From Maylandia zebra (taxonomy: Eukaryota > Chordata > Actinopteri > Cichliformes > Cichlidae), in assembly GCF_041146795.1 (NCBI RefSeq), contig NC_135176.1:17929786-17993785 (forward strand): DNA of 64,000 nt. The letters are read 5' to 3'. The first letter of the stretch is position 1; the number at the start of each line of letters is the position of its first letter. Under the pieces are notes generated by a model. That model was not told the origin of the DNA and did no database searches. It worked only from the letters and a program-made list of their open reading frames with translations. Of this stretch, positions 12,901 to 25,624 are shown piece after piece. Both the position numbers and the translations under genes were made by a program.

Positions 12901-15900
12901 TCACACACATAGAAACTCAGCCTAACTCACCCTAGCCCGGCGGGCCTGCAGGTGTATAGGGGATGAGAGGGATGAGCGCGTCAGTGGTCTGCTGCGGGTC
13001 AAAGGTCTTGAGCAGCGCCTGGACAGTGGCTCAGATTTGTCTGGAAATCTGGAGGTTCCCTGATCCTGATTTACTCGGCTTACCATCCTGTCTACAGCCA
13101 CAGAACCCTGGGAGGACCAAAGGGAAGAAAAACAGTGAGATGGAGCAGCATGAGACTTCAAGCCAGCTGAAGGTTCAGTGTCACTTTTAAAAGCAGCAGC
13201 TGAAGAAAAATCCAACAACAAATTCAGCTCACTCGTCATCAGAACACAAAATGATTTCAAAGCTTTTAAAGGACATACATGATTTTATTTAGCATTATAT
13301 TTAGATTTTATTTTGACAATAAGCGATTAAAAAAAATAAATACATGTTGACCATCAAGAATTAAAACTATAAGGAAGAACAGAAGAAATGAAGTCAAAAC
13401 ATGTTTCATAACCAATGGTAATCCCTGATTTCTGAAATTTTTTTATGGCATGGTGAACAACAAAATCTTAATTCCTCATGACAAATGCCAGTTTAAATAA
13501 CATAACTCTAATTTTCTTTATAGAAAGTTTCCATGTAGTTGTGTCCCCTTCAATTTCTTACCCCAGTCCCTGTCCTCATGTCACCTGTCTCTTCAGCAGC
13601 TCTCTGGTTTCTGTGGAGTATTTCGTGGAGCTGGTGTTGGTGGTGCGTGATGAAAGACATAAGACACTGGTAATGATATATCTGCCCTTCTCTTATTCTG
13701 AAAAATCCCCCTTTATGCCATAAGTATCTCCGCTCAGTGACAACACTGGAAAGTCCAGCTTGACCTGATTGCTCAACTACTGTACCCAGCAGTGGGAAGA
13801 CCCGCCGTCATGCTTCCCGCTCTTCCCTCCTGTCCATCGCTGAGTTGATAACAGGGATGTGTGTGCAAATGTGAGCGTGTGTAACTGAAGCAGGGATGGC
13901 ATTCGTGTCTGTAAACGGCATGCTGATTTCCCCACCAAGATTTCCATCTACAAGTGCATGGATAGAGAGCCACATTTTCTCTTTATTACAGCACACAAGG
14001 CTTGTCTGTGCAGAAAATTCCCCCTCTGACCTTGCAGAGCATTGCCATCATAGAGATGGCATGATGCTGTTGCTAGTTTTATATAACTGTGTGGTCAAAG
14101 TTACATAAAAACATCAGGGACACCGTGTCCCCAAAACTAATCTTTAATTTTAATTGTGTTACTCTTACGTAAAAAGGTTTGTTTGACTTTGATATTTCGG
14201 TTCTTTCTATGAACTAGCCGGGCACTGAGGATATTATCACAGTGCACACCTCTTCATTACACAAAAGCAGCTCTAGCAGCTCTGAACAGTGCAGCATGAA
14301 GCATGAACATTAGTTCACTGGAAGGTTTCTGTCACAATTCCTCCTGAGGTGCACTTAAATGTGCCCTGAGATTCACTGTAATTCGTTCATTTCACTAAAA
14401 GGCATAAATATGAACCTCATGGCTGCATTAGATGAAAGTCACTCAGTCATGTTGACTATGTGAGAACCCAACAACATCCCTAACCGCCCTATCAAAATGT
14501 CACAGTGATCAATTTAATAGTTGAGATATTGCAGTCGGGATCCAAATGCTTGACTGGGACCATCACCCATGTGAGCTGTGTTTCTATGACTATCATGACA
14601 AAAGCAAGGACACAAATAACAACTTTTTACACCGACATAGCTAACGCAATTCTGGAAAGTATAATGAGCATGTAGGGTACTTCATGATTGCAGGATAGTG
14701 TCTGAGGAAAGAATGAAAGAGAATATTATATGGAGCACTGAACTCACTAGTTTTTCTATATTGAGCACATGACCTTAAACTTTGGGCCAAATCAAAGGCA
14801 AGACTGATGAAGAGTGTTGTTTAGAGGAATAACGTGGCAGTATATACCAGGAACCTTTGATATTTAGCTGGATATTGCATATTTTTAACTCATATAAATA
14901 CCTCTGTTGTGCTCCAAAACAAGGATGACCTTTTTGCTATAAAAAAAGAAGAAGAAAGAAATAGATTGCAAGTCATTGGGTTTAGTGAATCTATAAAAGA
15001 GATTCTGTGCTTCTTCCACCATAAGACGGCTAAATTCACCACTTGTATTCAAAATGCTGCTGTCACTGAAAATAAAAGTGTGTTTACGTGCTCCACAGAG
15101 AATGTGGCACATAAAGCTAAAAACAGAGAGATACTGTAAACGCGCTTTATTGCTGTTTCCAGACAGTTTGGATGAGATTAGCGCGATTAAATACCACCAT
15201 TTTATTACATTCCTGAAGTTCTGTGCTGCTGGTTAAAGAGCTTTTGAGGTTACCAGATTTACACTTGGTAAGCGTAATGAGGCAGCTGGAATGCTGTGTG
15301 AGAGCAGAGCAGCACAGCCATCCGCAGACCGTGTTCCTCTTCCAAAAACTATGTTAAATACACCTGTAAAATAACAGCGAGCCAAAATGACGAGCTCAGC
15401 TCCTGTAATCTGCTTTCTGGAGACACGGCGCTTTATCCAGGTGGATGCCAAATGAGTCAAGATCTGTTTGATTTGTGAAATGCCTTAATGATGGAAAAAC
15501 AACAGGCTTGGAGAACATCCAAACTAATATTCTTAGCTATGCTGCCTTGTTAAATGAAAGGTGGGTAGCTTAACAGGGGGGAGGAGATAGAAAACTGAGG
15601 CCTGTCTAACATGTGTGAATGGTACATTCTGTGTTGATGATGAATATACGCAGTCAGTAAAATGTTGCTAAAGCTTTGTTTAAAAAGCAATCATTTTTGC
15701 TATAACCAAAGCAGTGGCCCACACAATACTCAATTTAATATTTCACTTAGAATTCAAACTTTGTGCAGCAAATCAACCAGTGAAAAAAAAATCAGCTTAT
15801 CTGATACAACAAATTTGTCTTGAGTGGTCATTACTGAGTTTTATCATTGATTTACCCGCTGACTTTGAGTGAGAGGCAGTTTCCAACCTGGATGATATTG

Positions 15901-18900
15901 GCAGTCCAACAAAGGGCTGAGAGAGAGATATAACCGTTCATGGCCTTCACACTCATCCATTTATAATTAAAAATCACTGGTAAACACATACATGTGTTCA
16001 GTCTGTGAGGAGGAAACCAAAACAAGACAAGATGCCTCCGTCACCACGCTGCACAAACTGTGCTACAAAAACTAACAACTGTGGTGTTAAAACGTCTCTT
16101 TCCTCTTGACTTGGTGACTGCACTGAATACCACAGTATTGTGCAAAAAAGTCTTTAACCACATGTCATTTCTTTATATTTTTCCCTGCAGGACGTCTTTA
16201 TCATCATATCATTTGTCTTGAGCAATAGTGCTCCAGGTTTTCTGAAGGTCTTGCGTTTCCTTTTTTTTTGCTCATTTTCAGTTCAGTTCTTATACTTGAA
16301 TGTTTGTTAAGCCACTTAACAATGACCTGTGACTGATTCGAGTGTAAAAAAAAAAAAGCGCCAAACTCAGTTTAAATTTTATCTTCTGGCGCTCTATTAC
16401 TAGCAGCCTGTTGCAAAAACACACTATTATGTTACGGTCATATGTAGTGATAAACCCAAATGTGGAATTTTGACTCAAATTGTTGACTTCATGCATGTTT
16501 AATATGTGTTATGTCCAGTATGTACTGTATGTATAATGCATATGAAGATCAGGAGAGATGTACAACAGTGAGTGTCTACAGACATCTGAGGCTCAGGCTG
16601 CAATTCAGTCAGTAGTGTTGGAGATAAAAATTGATGGAATTAGGCTCACGGGAACATTCAGACTTTAATTCACCATAAATAAATACCACAGAAAAAAAGG
16701 CAGCCAATATCCAGAAAAGAGCTTTGAATGCCCTTCAGGAATCCTGGAGAACTATCCGTGAAGACACAAGCAATAAATTACAGGAAAGCTGCCTGAGAGA
16801 CGTCTTCCTATACTGAGGAATAATGGTTCATACAAACACTGACTCTCAAACTTGTTAGAATTGTACAGTTATCCTTATGTACTGTATTTCTGTTTTTCTA
16901 TGCACACTTTTTAATAAATCACCTGTTTCCCATTTTCAAAGCAAAACATATAGAAATGAGGGGTGACTCATGACTTTTGCATATGCTGTAGTTTTAATAT
17001 TGATAAATTCCCTCATTTAATACCTCCCGAACAGAGAATCTCTCCAGGTTTAATGTCTTCTCTTCATCAGCAGAATGCATTCAGTTGCAATCTCAACTTG
17101 AATGCGTGCATAAAAAACCTGCGTAAATCAGTGAACTTCTACATTTTACAAGCCTCACTGTCTAAGTTTCTCTAAGTGATGCACAGCGTACTTGCTACAT
17201 GTGAATGTGTATTAAGAAATGTTTCACTTCACCTTTATGTTCCTTCAGCTTTAAGTCTGTGAGTTTCTTTTTAATCACCACGTATAATCTTCATTCATTC
17301 AAAGCATTCTGAGAGCCTGATGTGAATAAACATAACATTACTTGTACTTGACTCACTGTGGTGCTCTGCTGCTCCTCATCAACACTGGCCTCATTTGAGT
17401 AGGAGGAAATTGCACCTTGGACTTCTTGGATGCCCTCATTGAGGTGGTCCAACTTTTTCATCAGCAGGGTCATGGAGTCATACGCAGAAGCCTGAATGTA
17501 TAGGTAAAAAAAACAAAAAAAACAAATGCAGGAAAATATTTCTCAAGGACAAGCTCTGGGGATAATCTTACACTACGCCTTTCGTGTATGCTGAACCTAA
17601 AACCATATACTCCTCTTCCTCATTCTTCTACTCCACCTTTCACTCCCTATAGGGCTCCTTAGAGATGAACATTGGGCTTTTTCAGCCTAACTAAGGGTAG
17701 ACTTTGCAGTCTAATCATGTCTCAGTGTGATTTTTGTAGAGCAGATACATTTTTGTCAAGTCAATGTCAAAGACTGTCGCCTGTAAGGAGTAAGCTTTGC
17801 TTCATATCACAGCAGCACTGCATGTTATGTAAATGTGTAGTATCTCTCCAGACCAATAGTCATGCACTACACCCTCAATTTCCCTCGCTTTCCTTCTACA
17901 CCCATTGGTCACGGGCTCTGACTGAGACACTTGTTCACTCGCCTTCCAGGAAATGAACAAACTGCTTTGTTTCGGGGCTCTGCTGCCAACCCCAGAGTCC
18001 CAGGGGCTGATAGTAGCACATAGGGCCCCTTTGAGGAGCTTGAAATCCAAAAACAGCCCCCTCACTCACACACACACATGCATAGCTATACACAAGCATG
18101 CGCTCACCCACCCACTTACGGACACAAACACACCCTTCTGTCCACTCCCTTTCCCAAAGCCATCATGTTGACCAGTTTGAAAAATATCAGCAATAAGGGC
18201 TTTGGCAGCAAAGTCATTTCCTGCACGTTACGGCCCCCACATCTCCAGATTCCACACACGGGAACACAGAAGGGTTTCTATCACCGGGGTGCTATTTTTA
18301 CCCTCACTGTGGGTGACAGAGTGACGGGAGAACACATCTAGTGGAGGCTTTTCAATGGCACGAGTGACTGCAGACACAAGCATGTGAATGTAAATGTGCC
18401 AACACGAACACAAATGCACACCACAGCATACACAAGCACAGACAGAGTGCTCTCAAAGCTCATGAAATGTTAATATACTTCTCTCTGAGGGATCAGAGAA
18501 GATAGAGCTTTTAATGCATCCTGACATATTTGCTAAAAGACCTTTTCATTATATGGAGAGGCTAAGATGCCTGTTATTTTGATATAGTTTTTTTCCTGCA
18601 GCTTTATCATTGATAAATACTTTCATATACAGTCTGTTTGCCTGTTGTACTTACATGTTTTAGATCATCAAACAAATTTTTATATCAGACAAAGTAACCC
18701 AAGGAAATACAAAATGATGATTTAATTTATTAAGGGTTATCACACCCTTGCGCCCTCTTGTTAAATCATAATTTAACTCTGATTAACCACATTTTTTTTG
18801 GCAAGCTGAGTTCGATTTCAGTAGACGCACCCAAGCCCGATTACTTCCAGACCTGCTGAATCAAGGAATCACTTAAATAGACCCCGTCTGACAATGTGAG

Positions 18901-21900
18901 GTAGACTAACAGATAAAGAAAAATCAACACATCATGCCACAATCTAAAGAAACAGCTGAGAAACAAAGTCGACATCTGTCAGTTTGATAAGGGTTACAGA
19001 GACACTTCAAAGGCTTTGGGTATCCACTCAACCACAGTGAGCCATTAACCACAAATAGAGGAAACTTGGAACACCTTCCCAGGAGTGGCTGACCTGCCAA
19101 AATTACTCCAACAGGACACTGACGACTCATCCAGGAAGTCGTGAGAGAACCCAGAAGAAGATTTAAAGAACTGCAGGCCTCACTTGCCTCAGTTAAAGTC
19201 AGAGGTCACAATTCAACAATAATGTTGAATGTCAACATAGACACAAGTCAAAAGACTGGGACTGGTTAGAAGACTCATTTCACATTTGCCAAAAAACATC
19301 TCAATGATCCCCAAGACTTTTGAGAAAATATTCTGTCGACTGATGAGACAAACCTCAAACTTTTGGAGGGTTTGTGTCCTGTGACATCTGCATAAACTAA
19401 CACAGCATCACACCAGCAGTCCAACATGGTAATGTAGTGTGATGGTCTGGGGCTGCTTTGCTGGACATGGAAGACTTCCTGCAATTGTTGGATCCATGAA
19501 TTCTCCTCTCTAACATTAGTAGAGAGCATTAGTTTGTGTCTTCAAGCTGAAGCACACTCCAGTTCTGAAGCAGGACAATAATCCAAAACACACCAGCAAG
19601 TCCACATCTGAATGGCTCAAAAAAAATCTAAAATGAATGTTTATGGGGTGGCCTCATACAGGTCTGGAGTCATGTTAGTTGAGGTGCTTTGCTATGAGCT
19701 TAAACTGGTCATTCATGCTGGAAAACCCTCTAATGTGGATGAAATAAAACAATTCTGCAAAGAAGAGTGGGTTAAAATTCCCCCACAGTAATGTGAAAGA
19801 CTCATTTCCACTTATGACAAACAGTTTTAACATTTCAGCTCTTGATGCCAAAAATGACACAAACAGTAACTACTTTTTACAAAATGGCCAGATAGCTTTG
19901 GGTAGCTTTTTCCCCTTAATAAATGAAATCAAATAGCAAATACTATTTTCTCTTTTTACTTCACGCAGCTGAATATTATCTTGTAAGTGGACCTAATAAA
20001 AACATGGCTTAAGTCTTGTCCAATACTCTTTAAAGGGTATCTAGACTTGGTCTAAATGTCAGCCCAGACAAAGGGTAAAGTACTAGCTGGCCTAACTGTA
20101 ATTCCCTTATAGTACTTCATCTTCTTTCATTATCCCAAACACAATTAACCAGATTGTAACTTGAATTAGAGATGGGAAGTCTCCAATAATGCTTTTGCTT
20201 TCTTAAGTATTAGGTGTACTTTGACATTTGTAAGCACTGGTAGTAGAGGTGCAAAGTAATTCTACAATATTCATCCAAATTCAGAAAACTACAGATATTA
20301 AGGGTTATCTCAGGCGAAATAATACTCACACAGACACAAATTCAAGAAAGTGAAGTCATATCATTATCTGTAAAAACACAGATTTATTTTTCTCAAGTTT
20401 CGGGGCATGACAGCAGGCTGCCAGAGACTAACGACAAATCTGTGGCAACGATTAATACACCTTCACATCTGAGCTATTAATAAGGCAGAATAATTATCAC
20501 CAAGCCTGCAAGACACATTTTATTCCAAGCAAAGTTTAATTACTTGCTTTTAAACATTTAATTTGGCAAAAATGTCGTCCACATTCGGGGGATGTGTCCA
20601 AACTGCTCAGGCCAAAATATTCCAGGAATGTGTGAAACAGCAGTGGGGTTCCCTTCAATTAAACAGGTATTCAAATGAGCCCCGGCCTCAGTCTGTCAAT
20701 AAGTAACTTGAAAAGCTACTTGGGCATAATCCTTTTATGCAGGCCAAGGCGGGAAAGCTGCGTACAGCAAACCAGAGGACTGTTGTGGAAACGTGCCAGC
20801 AGCTGAGGGCTGCTCTGACAGGTGTGAGAACACAGTCAGGGGCACTGTCACACTACGGGAAGCCTGCTGGTGTGTTGCATGCTGGGAGGATTGGAGATGC
20901 TGGGCCAGACCAGGCCAGGCCAGGCCAAGGGAAATATGGGAGGAATTTCTAACAGGGGGGAACCTGCTGAAAGATTCCTATTTACTTAGACTCTCTTTTT
21001 TTTTAATTGAATTGAAGAAATAATGCAAAGATTTAGTAGCACACAAAAATGGAAGCTTTTTTTTTTTTTAAGTTTTATGCATTTAATAAAAAGAAAGAAC
21101 AAAACAGGCTACTTTAAAAAATTCAAATACATTGTGCAGACCCCCTGCTGCCCTGCATCTATAGCCTAAATACAGCACTGGATCAGCACATGACAACTTG
21201 CTGTGCACGCAGCACACGAATGCAATGAATATTTTCCTCAAAGATGATATGAAAGTATTCCTATTTAGGAAATTCACTCCTGGCCCTCAAATGAAATCAA
21301 GTTCGAAATGTTTTGACGTTGCTGCCCTCTGGTGGCGCCTGTAGGGATCACAGTTGCAAAAAAAGATTTTAGCTGCAGGCATTCTGGCAGGTCTCTTTAG
21401 GAAACTAGAGGGGCGACATAATAAGATTAATTGTGGCTAAAATTGGCGTTACAGTCCAGGCTGCCTTGGCTCACTTGAATACTTGAATGGAGCAGTTGTT
21501 AATTTCACGAGTAAAACTTGTGCTTTTCCTGCTATGACCGGATCCCTCTCTGCTGTGGAAAAAGGATCAGGCTTTCCGCAGTGCAATTTAACACAGGATA
21601 AAGGCTTTTCAAGTGCTTTCTCTGGCTGTTCTACTAAGTGAACAAGACTTCTTTGTTTTTTATTATTGCCCAAGCCCCCCTCTTATTTTCCTTACCTGTT
21701 TTCCATTCTTCTCCCATGTGTCCTCCTCCTCCTGGCTACCTGTGAACCCAGGTTTGCCCTTGTTGAGTTTTTGCCAGTCAAATGGTGTGCTGTTAGGCTG
21801 GGCATCCTGTCTCCTCCTTAAGCACTTCCTGTTCCTGCTCAAGTTTCTACGACGACGGCTGACCAGGAATTCCTTATATTGTAACGTTGCAGGAAAGTCA

Positions 21901-22499
21901 TCATCATCACCGTCTTCGCCCTCCGCCTCTTTAGAAGTGGATGACGATGACTCTCCGCCATCAGAGCTCTCGTTGATGACCTGATTGCCAGTCCCACAGT
22001 CGTAATCACAGAACACAATGGCGCTTGGGTGGTGTTTTACTACTCTTAGCACGTCCTCTGGTGTATTCATAGATGCAGGCAGACGTTTATGACAACATTT
22101 GTCCAGGACTGTTGGGGTCTCTGCAGGGCTCTCGTCTTTCTGCTGAGGTATTTTAGCTCCACAGTCTTTTACATTCTCTGCCTCCATCTGAGAATCACTA
22201 TGAACAGCTGCTCTGCGATCCAGGGATGACACCTCCATGTCCTGACCTGCTCCAGGAGACATGTCTGAACTCTGTCTGCATTCACAATGTCCATTCTGTC
22301 TGAAATCAGACACAGGAGCATCATGCAGGGAGCTCTTGTCCATTTTCAGCTCGTTCCATTTTGTGGTATGACTGGTTACAGGATCCAGAGCACAAAGCAG
22401 CAAAGGAACAGACTCAGACATGCTTCTTAGATGGCCGATGGAGGCTTGAGGCAGGAAAGTAGCTCGACCTTGAAGGTCACCCAACAGAAGATCGACAAC
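9929..22499 (-). CDS. stard13: stard13-like RhoGAP gene, 5′ coding exons of a long isoform (partial; continues past base 1)
   Basis: STARD13/DLC proteins carry SAM, RhoGAP and START domains and turn off Rho GTPases at focal adhesions and membranes. Only N-terminal exons are visible, read right to left: 21,696–22,499, 17,342–17,491, 12,931–13,107 and 9,929–9,959. All have good AG acceptors and GT donors, and they join in phase (0, 0, 0, then ending in phase 1). The 17.4-kb exon encodes a helix (residues like MTLLMKKLDHLNEGIQ) that closely resembles a stretch in the long isoform of DLC1. The phase-1 exit of the last exon fits the E-IEAKEACDW start of the SAM exon in STARD13. The family is therefore supported by sequence, and the choice of stard13 over dlc1 mainly by synteny with kl, rfc3 and pds5b. 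The SAM, GAP and START exons are not in the window. The true first exon was not found. Introns are very long and full of repeats. Confidence 0.7.
10801..10835. repeat. Perfect 14-bp inverted repeat with 7-nt loop
   Basis: TTGCTGACAATCAT (10,801–10,814), loop ATGATAG, then ATGATTGTCAGCAA (10,822–10,835). It could form a hairpin in DNA or RNA on either strand. The stem does not extend beyond 14 bp, which is short for a pre-miRNA. It lies in a stard13 intron. Confidence 0.8.
11121..11142. repeat. (GT)n microsatellite
   Basis: About ten uninterrupted GT units. Confidence 0.9.
11225..11510. repeat. Dispersed repeat with GGTCCCCACAA units
   Basis: The motif GGTCCCCACAA occurs at about 11,440 and 11,471, preceded by a TAACCCTAACC/AACCATAATCTAAC stretch. 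The combination is a common fish repeat. No coding function. Confidence 0.55.
11895..12000 (+). mobile_element. Tc1-like transposon fragment
   Basis: The phrase ACATCCAAAGAAAACCTTTG followed by CCCTTCAGTAAGACTGGAAA and ACTACAAGAAAGTGTGTCTC matches the C-terminal transposase coding end of the Tc1 family also seen at 16,550, 55,085 and 56,035. It is a short dead relic. Confidence 0.6.
12931..13107 (-). CDS. stard13: stard13 Ser/Arg-rich linker exon
   Basis: A 177-nt exon (59 codons), phase 0 to phase 0, with a textbook pyrimidine-rich acceptor (…ctttggtcctcccag) and a consensus donor (AGG|GTGAGT). The peptide is basic and Ser/Arg-rich with a short tandem repeat (RPLTRSRPLTRS). It lies where DLC proteins have a variable linker before the SAM domain. 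No domain is recognised. The call rests on splice signals, the open phase and position between the helix exon and the mini-exon. Confidence 0.6.
15885..16040 (+). repeat. Degraded copy of the repeat seen at 8,320
   Basis: Matches CAGTCCAACAAAGGGCT, GAGAGATATAACCGTTCA, AAAATCACTGG and GTCTGTGAGGAGGAAACC in the same order as the longer family consensus. Confidence 0.5.
16125..16255 (-). mobile_element. Tc1-like transposon end fragment
   Basis: GTGCAAAAAAGTCTTTAACC at one end and GTGCTCCAGGTTTTCTGAAG at the other are, on the minus strand, the same family's ‘CTTCAG…CTGGAG’ coding end and terminal ‘AGACTTTTTTGCAC’. The middle is lost. Confidence 0.5.
16550..16985 (+). mobile_element. Tc1-like transposon relic with internal deletion
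   Basis: It reads from GTACAACAGTGAGTGTCTAC (mid-transposase) through TGTTGGAGATAAAAATTGAT to AGCTTTGAATGCCCTTCAGG and the 3′ end TCATGACTTTTGCAT. Coding is broken by deletions and stops. Confidence 0.65.
17342..17491 (-). CDS. stard13: stard13 coiled-coil-like exon (DLC1-long homologous)
   Basis: A 150-nt exon of 50 codons, phase 0 at both ends. The acceptor is …cctatacattcag and the donor is CAA|GTAATG; a second GT six bases upstream (CAA|GTACAA) could also be used. It encodes DSMTLLMKKLDHLNEGIQ, then an acidic Ser/Glu stretch ending VSQVQ. In long DLC1 the matching stretch reads DSMVLLIMKLDQLDQDI, then a Ser-rich linker and VNQTR, so the whole exon aligns in order. This is the best evidence for the gene family. 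Confidence 0.78.
18680..20010 (+). mobile_element. Near full-length but dead Tc1-like element
   Basis: Conceptual translation of shifting plus-strand frames shows Tc1 transposase order: GFGYPLNHSEPLTT, SGRPAKI, EPRRTSKELQASLASVKV, a degenerate STDET catalytic region, a QDNNPKHTSKST-like region and a C-terminal KQFCKEEWVKIPP. The frame is broken by many stops and shifts. It sits in the stard13 intron between the two largest exons. Confidence 0.75.
21696..22499 (-). CDS. stard13: stard13 large N-terminal coding exon
   Basis: An open frame of 804 nt (268 codons) ends in a strong donor (CAG|GTAAGG) in phase 0. Upstream, the frame has no ATG before an in-frame stop at 22,524–22,526. A good acceptor (…ttaccatcag) ends at 22,500, so either another coding exon is spliced in there or translation starts at the internal Met with its ATG at 22,419–22,421 (MSESVPLLL). 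The product is polar and low-complexity: a Ser/Glu/Asp-rich acidic stretch near the two-thirds point is followed by an Arg-rich basic patch (SRRRRNLSRNRKCLRRR). This suggests a disordered N-terminal extension. I recognise no domain. Confidence 0.65.
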
Positions 22500-25400
22500 C
22501 TGATGGTAAGTATGCCTGTTTGACTATTCCAGCACAGGCAATGCAGCTGATGGACCTTCATACATCTCTACTGAACCATCTGTAAGGAGCTGAACTGGAC
22601 CAGCTGCAGCTGATAAACTGAAAGTACGCATGGATGATATTTACAGTTTGGACCAAATTTAAATGGCCCAAAGTTCTTTGATGCCTGAGTTACAGAGAAG
22701 AGGAAAGAAAAACAGAAATCGGTTAATCAAGAATACATTTAAAAATCCATCCATTCAATAACCCCTTTATACATAAATTCCAAAACATGAAGGATGTAGC
22801 ACATAATATACAAATTCATACTCATATATGCAAATTAATCAATATTTTTTGACTGTCAGACGGTTCAATAAGCACTCAGTTGTCAAAACATTTGAATTTT
22901 CTGCCAATTATTTCATGAGCCAGCAGGGTCAAACCAGGAGCCCTCTTGCTTTAAGGCAACAGTACCAACCACCGCATCGCCACATGCAGTTTTAAAATAA
23001 AACAGATAGATTAAAAAAACACATGATTTGAGTATAAATCATTCTCCTACAATGATAAAGCTCCTCCAGTGTTCCTCAGGTGAAACAGAGTGTGCATATT
23101 TGGGTAAACTGATCGATGTTCACATGTACGCGGGACGAAAAATATATATGAATGTGTAACAGAGAGCTATTTGTTTTGTAAATGGATGTAGAGGAACTTA
23201 CGTGAAGCGCTCATGAAACTGCTGCTTGGACAGTTTTCAGAGGCCCATTCTGTGAATTCATTAGTTTTGTTTTAATGAATAACTCTCGGGGTAACGAGCA
23301 AAGGTTAGTGCTCCATTAAAATCTGCTGTCGATTCAACACTGCATACAGGACACTTAAAATGAATTAAAATAGCTCAGCGGCAGTGTGCTTTTACAAGAT
23401 TACTTTAATATGTAGAAAAATATTTTTCCATTTTTAGTGAAATTATGTGACTCATATCAGTCACATCATGAATGTGATTGTTGGCTGATTCCTCTGTAAC
23501 TCTGACATTTTCATTATTTTTCTTTTCTCGCATTTTTCTCAAACGCATTGTTTTTTCCTGCAACATAGCTATTTTTGTCTGGAGCCAACACACCCTTTCC
23601 TACCCTGGTTCTCAATGTTTTCGTTGCCTTTCAGACACACACACACAGACACACTCATTTTTAACCCTCAAATTACATAGAAATACTTATTCACTGTAGA
23701 GCACAGAGAGTATTTACATGCAAAAATCCTTTCCAACATAGAGGATTAATGCAGCAATGTCGCAAATGTCACTATTTCCCACATGTTAGCTGAGATGTGA
23801 AACATCATCAACATCATTTCAATCCTCTCTAACTGACAGAATATGAGAGAATTTGGGATTCTGACCTACTTCTTAAAAAACGCACACACATAAATGAAAG
23901 CACGCTGCATTGTAAACAAACACAGACTCATATTTACAACATACCAGACATTTTAGCACAAAGGTTGTGTCACCCAGGAAGTCTTCCCTCAGAGCAGGCT
24001 GAAGATCAGGGGGTAGCAGATCTAACAAAGTGACCTGTGCGTTTATACAGCGTGAAACCGACTAAGTTTATGTGGGGAAAGACGTGAAATGCTGAGAGGG
24101 GAGGAGAGTGAAAGAAGGGCTGAGGAATGCTTTTCCCTCCTACATTACCTCACCGAGAACACATAGAGAGCTCCACGGGCAGGTGTTTAGATTATTTGTG
24201 TAAGCGTGCCTGTCTGAAGTGCGGCTGTTATTTATTATTTTTCATGTGAATGAAAGTTTGTGCAAGGCAAAAAAAAGAAAAAAAGGGTAAATGATTCACT
24301 CCAGACAAAGGAAATCAAATCTTTTTGTTGGTCGATCGAGCAGATTAAATATCTGCACGAAGACAAACCAGACTCCCTCCCTCCCCTGTTCACTCATTGC
24401 TATACAATATGGCCCAGAGCAAAAGATTTTTCACCTCAGAAGCAGATTCCTCAACAGCACATGAGGTAATGCTTCAAACTCTTCTTATCTTCTGTAAATA
24501 TCTCGCCTTCCAGACTATTTCTAACAGCCTGTGCGCTTTCATCAACAACTGAAAGACCTGTGATATTTACAGAGAAGTGGATGGACTGAAAAGTTTTCAG
24601 GATTGTTTGAAAACACAGATTTTCCCATTTTGGAGGGAACCTCTGTGGTCTGGGGTGAAGCTCTGCTATTTGTATGTTAACCTTGAAAATGATCCCGCCT
24701 GTTGAGGCCCGTTTTTTGGGAGAAGAGGTCCGGACAAGGGGGAAGACCGTAGAAGTCTCTTTGCTTACTGTGACATCAACTTCTCAGGGTATTACTTAAT
24801 TACTTAAGCCGTTACATTAGGCATCAGCAATGTAATAAAATCCTAATCAGAATAACTTCAAAGTTTCACATCCAAATCTTTGGTTCATCAGGAACATCGT
24901 GACTTATTTAAATGTTGAGATTAACATTTACTTTAAATTGTGACGATCGCGATTAATGTTTTACTGTTTTGAAGAACTTCACATTCATGAGAGCGATCCT
25001 GTTTGAAGAATCTTGATAAACCTTCCCCAGATGTTTCACAGCTCCACTGTGCTGTGATGATTTATCTCCAGTCTATTAATAAAACATGCACGTATTTCAA
25101 TACAAGCTACGCTAACCTGCTGAGACACGCTTCGTGTAGCATTCCTGTGAAAAAAAAGGTATAGTCGCCTGGATCAGGTTGAGCAGAGTAAAAAGAAAAG
25201 AATAAAAACAAAATGGAGAAAAACAGACATCAAGGTCATGTTTGATGGGTAAAGTTTGAATGTTTAGAGGGAAAAAAAACATGTTTCTGGTATTTTAAGT
25301 GTACAAATCAATTCCACGGAGGGGTCACACCAAACATTTATGAGGAGTAGCTGCAGAAAGAAATAACTGCTTTATCTTGACAGTGTTGAATGTATATACT

Positions 25401-25624
25401 GTTTGAAATGCAAAAGAGAATAAATCCTCATTTTGACAGCAAACATTCAGTCAGATCAGAGAAGAAAAACGACCTTTTGAACTCTGTTGTTGCAGAAAAC
25501 AAGGTATTAAAATTCTGAACCTGTTCTTCTGATAAAGGAGGGAAATATAATGACTCATAGAGAAACACGCTTCTGTTCTGTGGATGTGAGCCTGAGCGTA
25601 CACTCAAAGCATGCATTTATTGTT
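22500..25624. other. Region upstream of the large stard13 exon; first exon not located
   Basis: It should contain the intron and perhaps the first exon(s) of the long stard13 transcript. I found no sequence with both a convincing start and an in-phase donor. Only a repeat tail at 22,905–22,990 is recognisable. Confidence 0.4.
22905..22990 (+). repeat. 3′ end fragment of the same dispersed repeat family
   Basis: GGTCAAACCAGGAGCCCTCT followed by TTAAGGCAACAGTACCAACC and ACCGCATCGCCAC resembles the usual tail of this family. Confidence 0.5.

Larger units (their letters stand above)
13108..17341. other. stard13 intron (4.2 kb)
   Basis: Mostly AT-rich unique sequence with Tc1 and dispersed-repeat fragments between 15,885 and 16,985. 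No additional exon with homology to DLC proteins was found. Confidence 0.5.
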
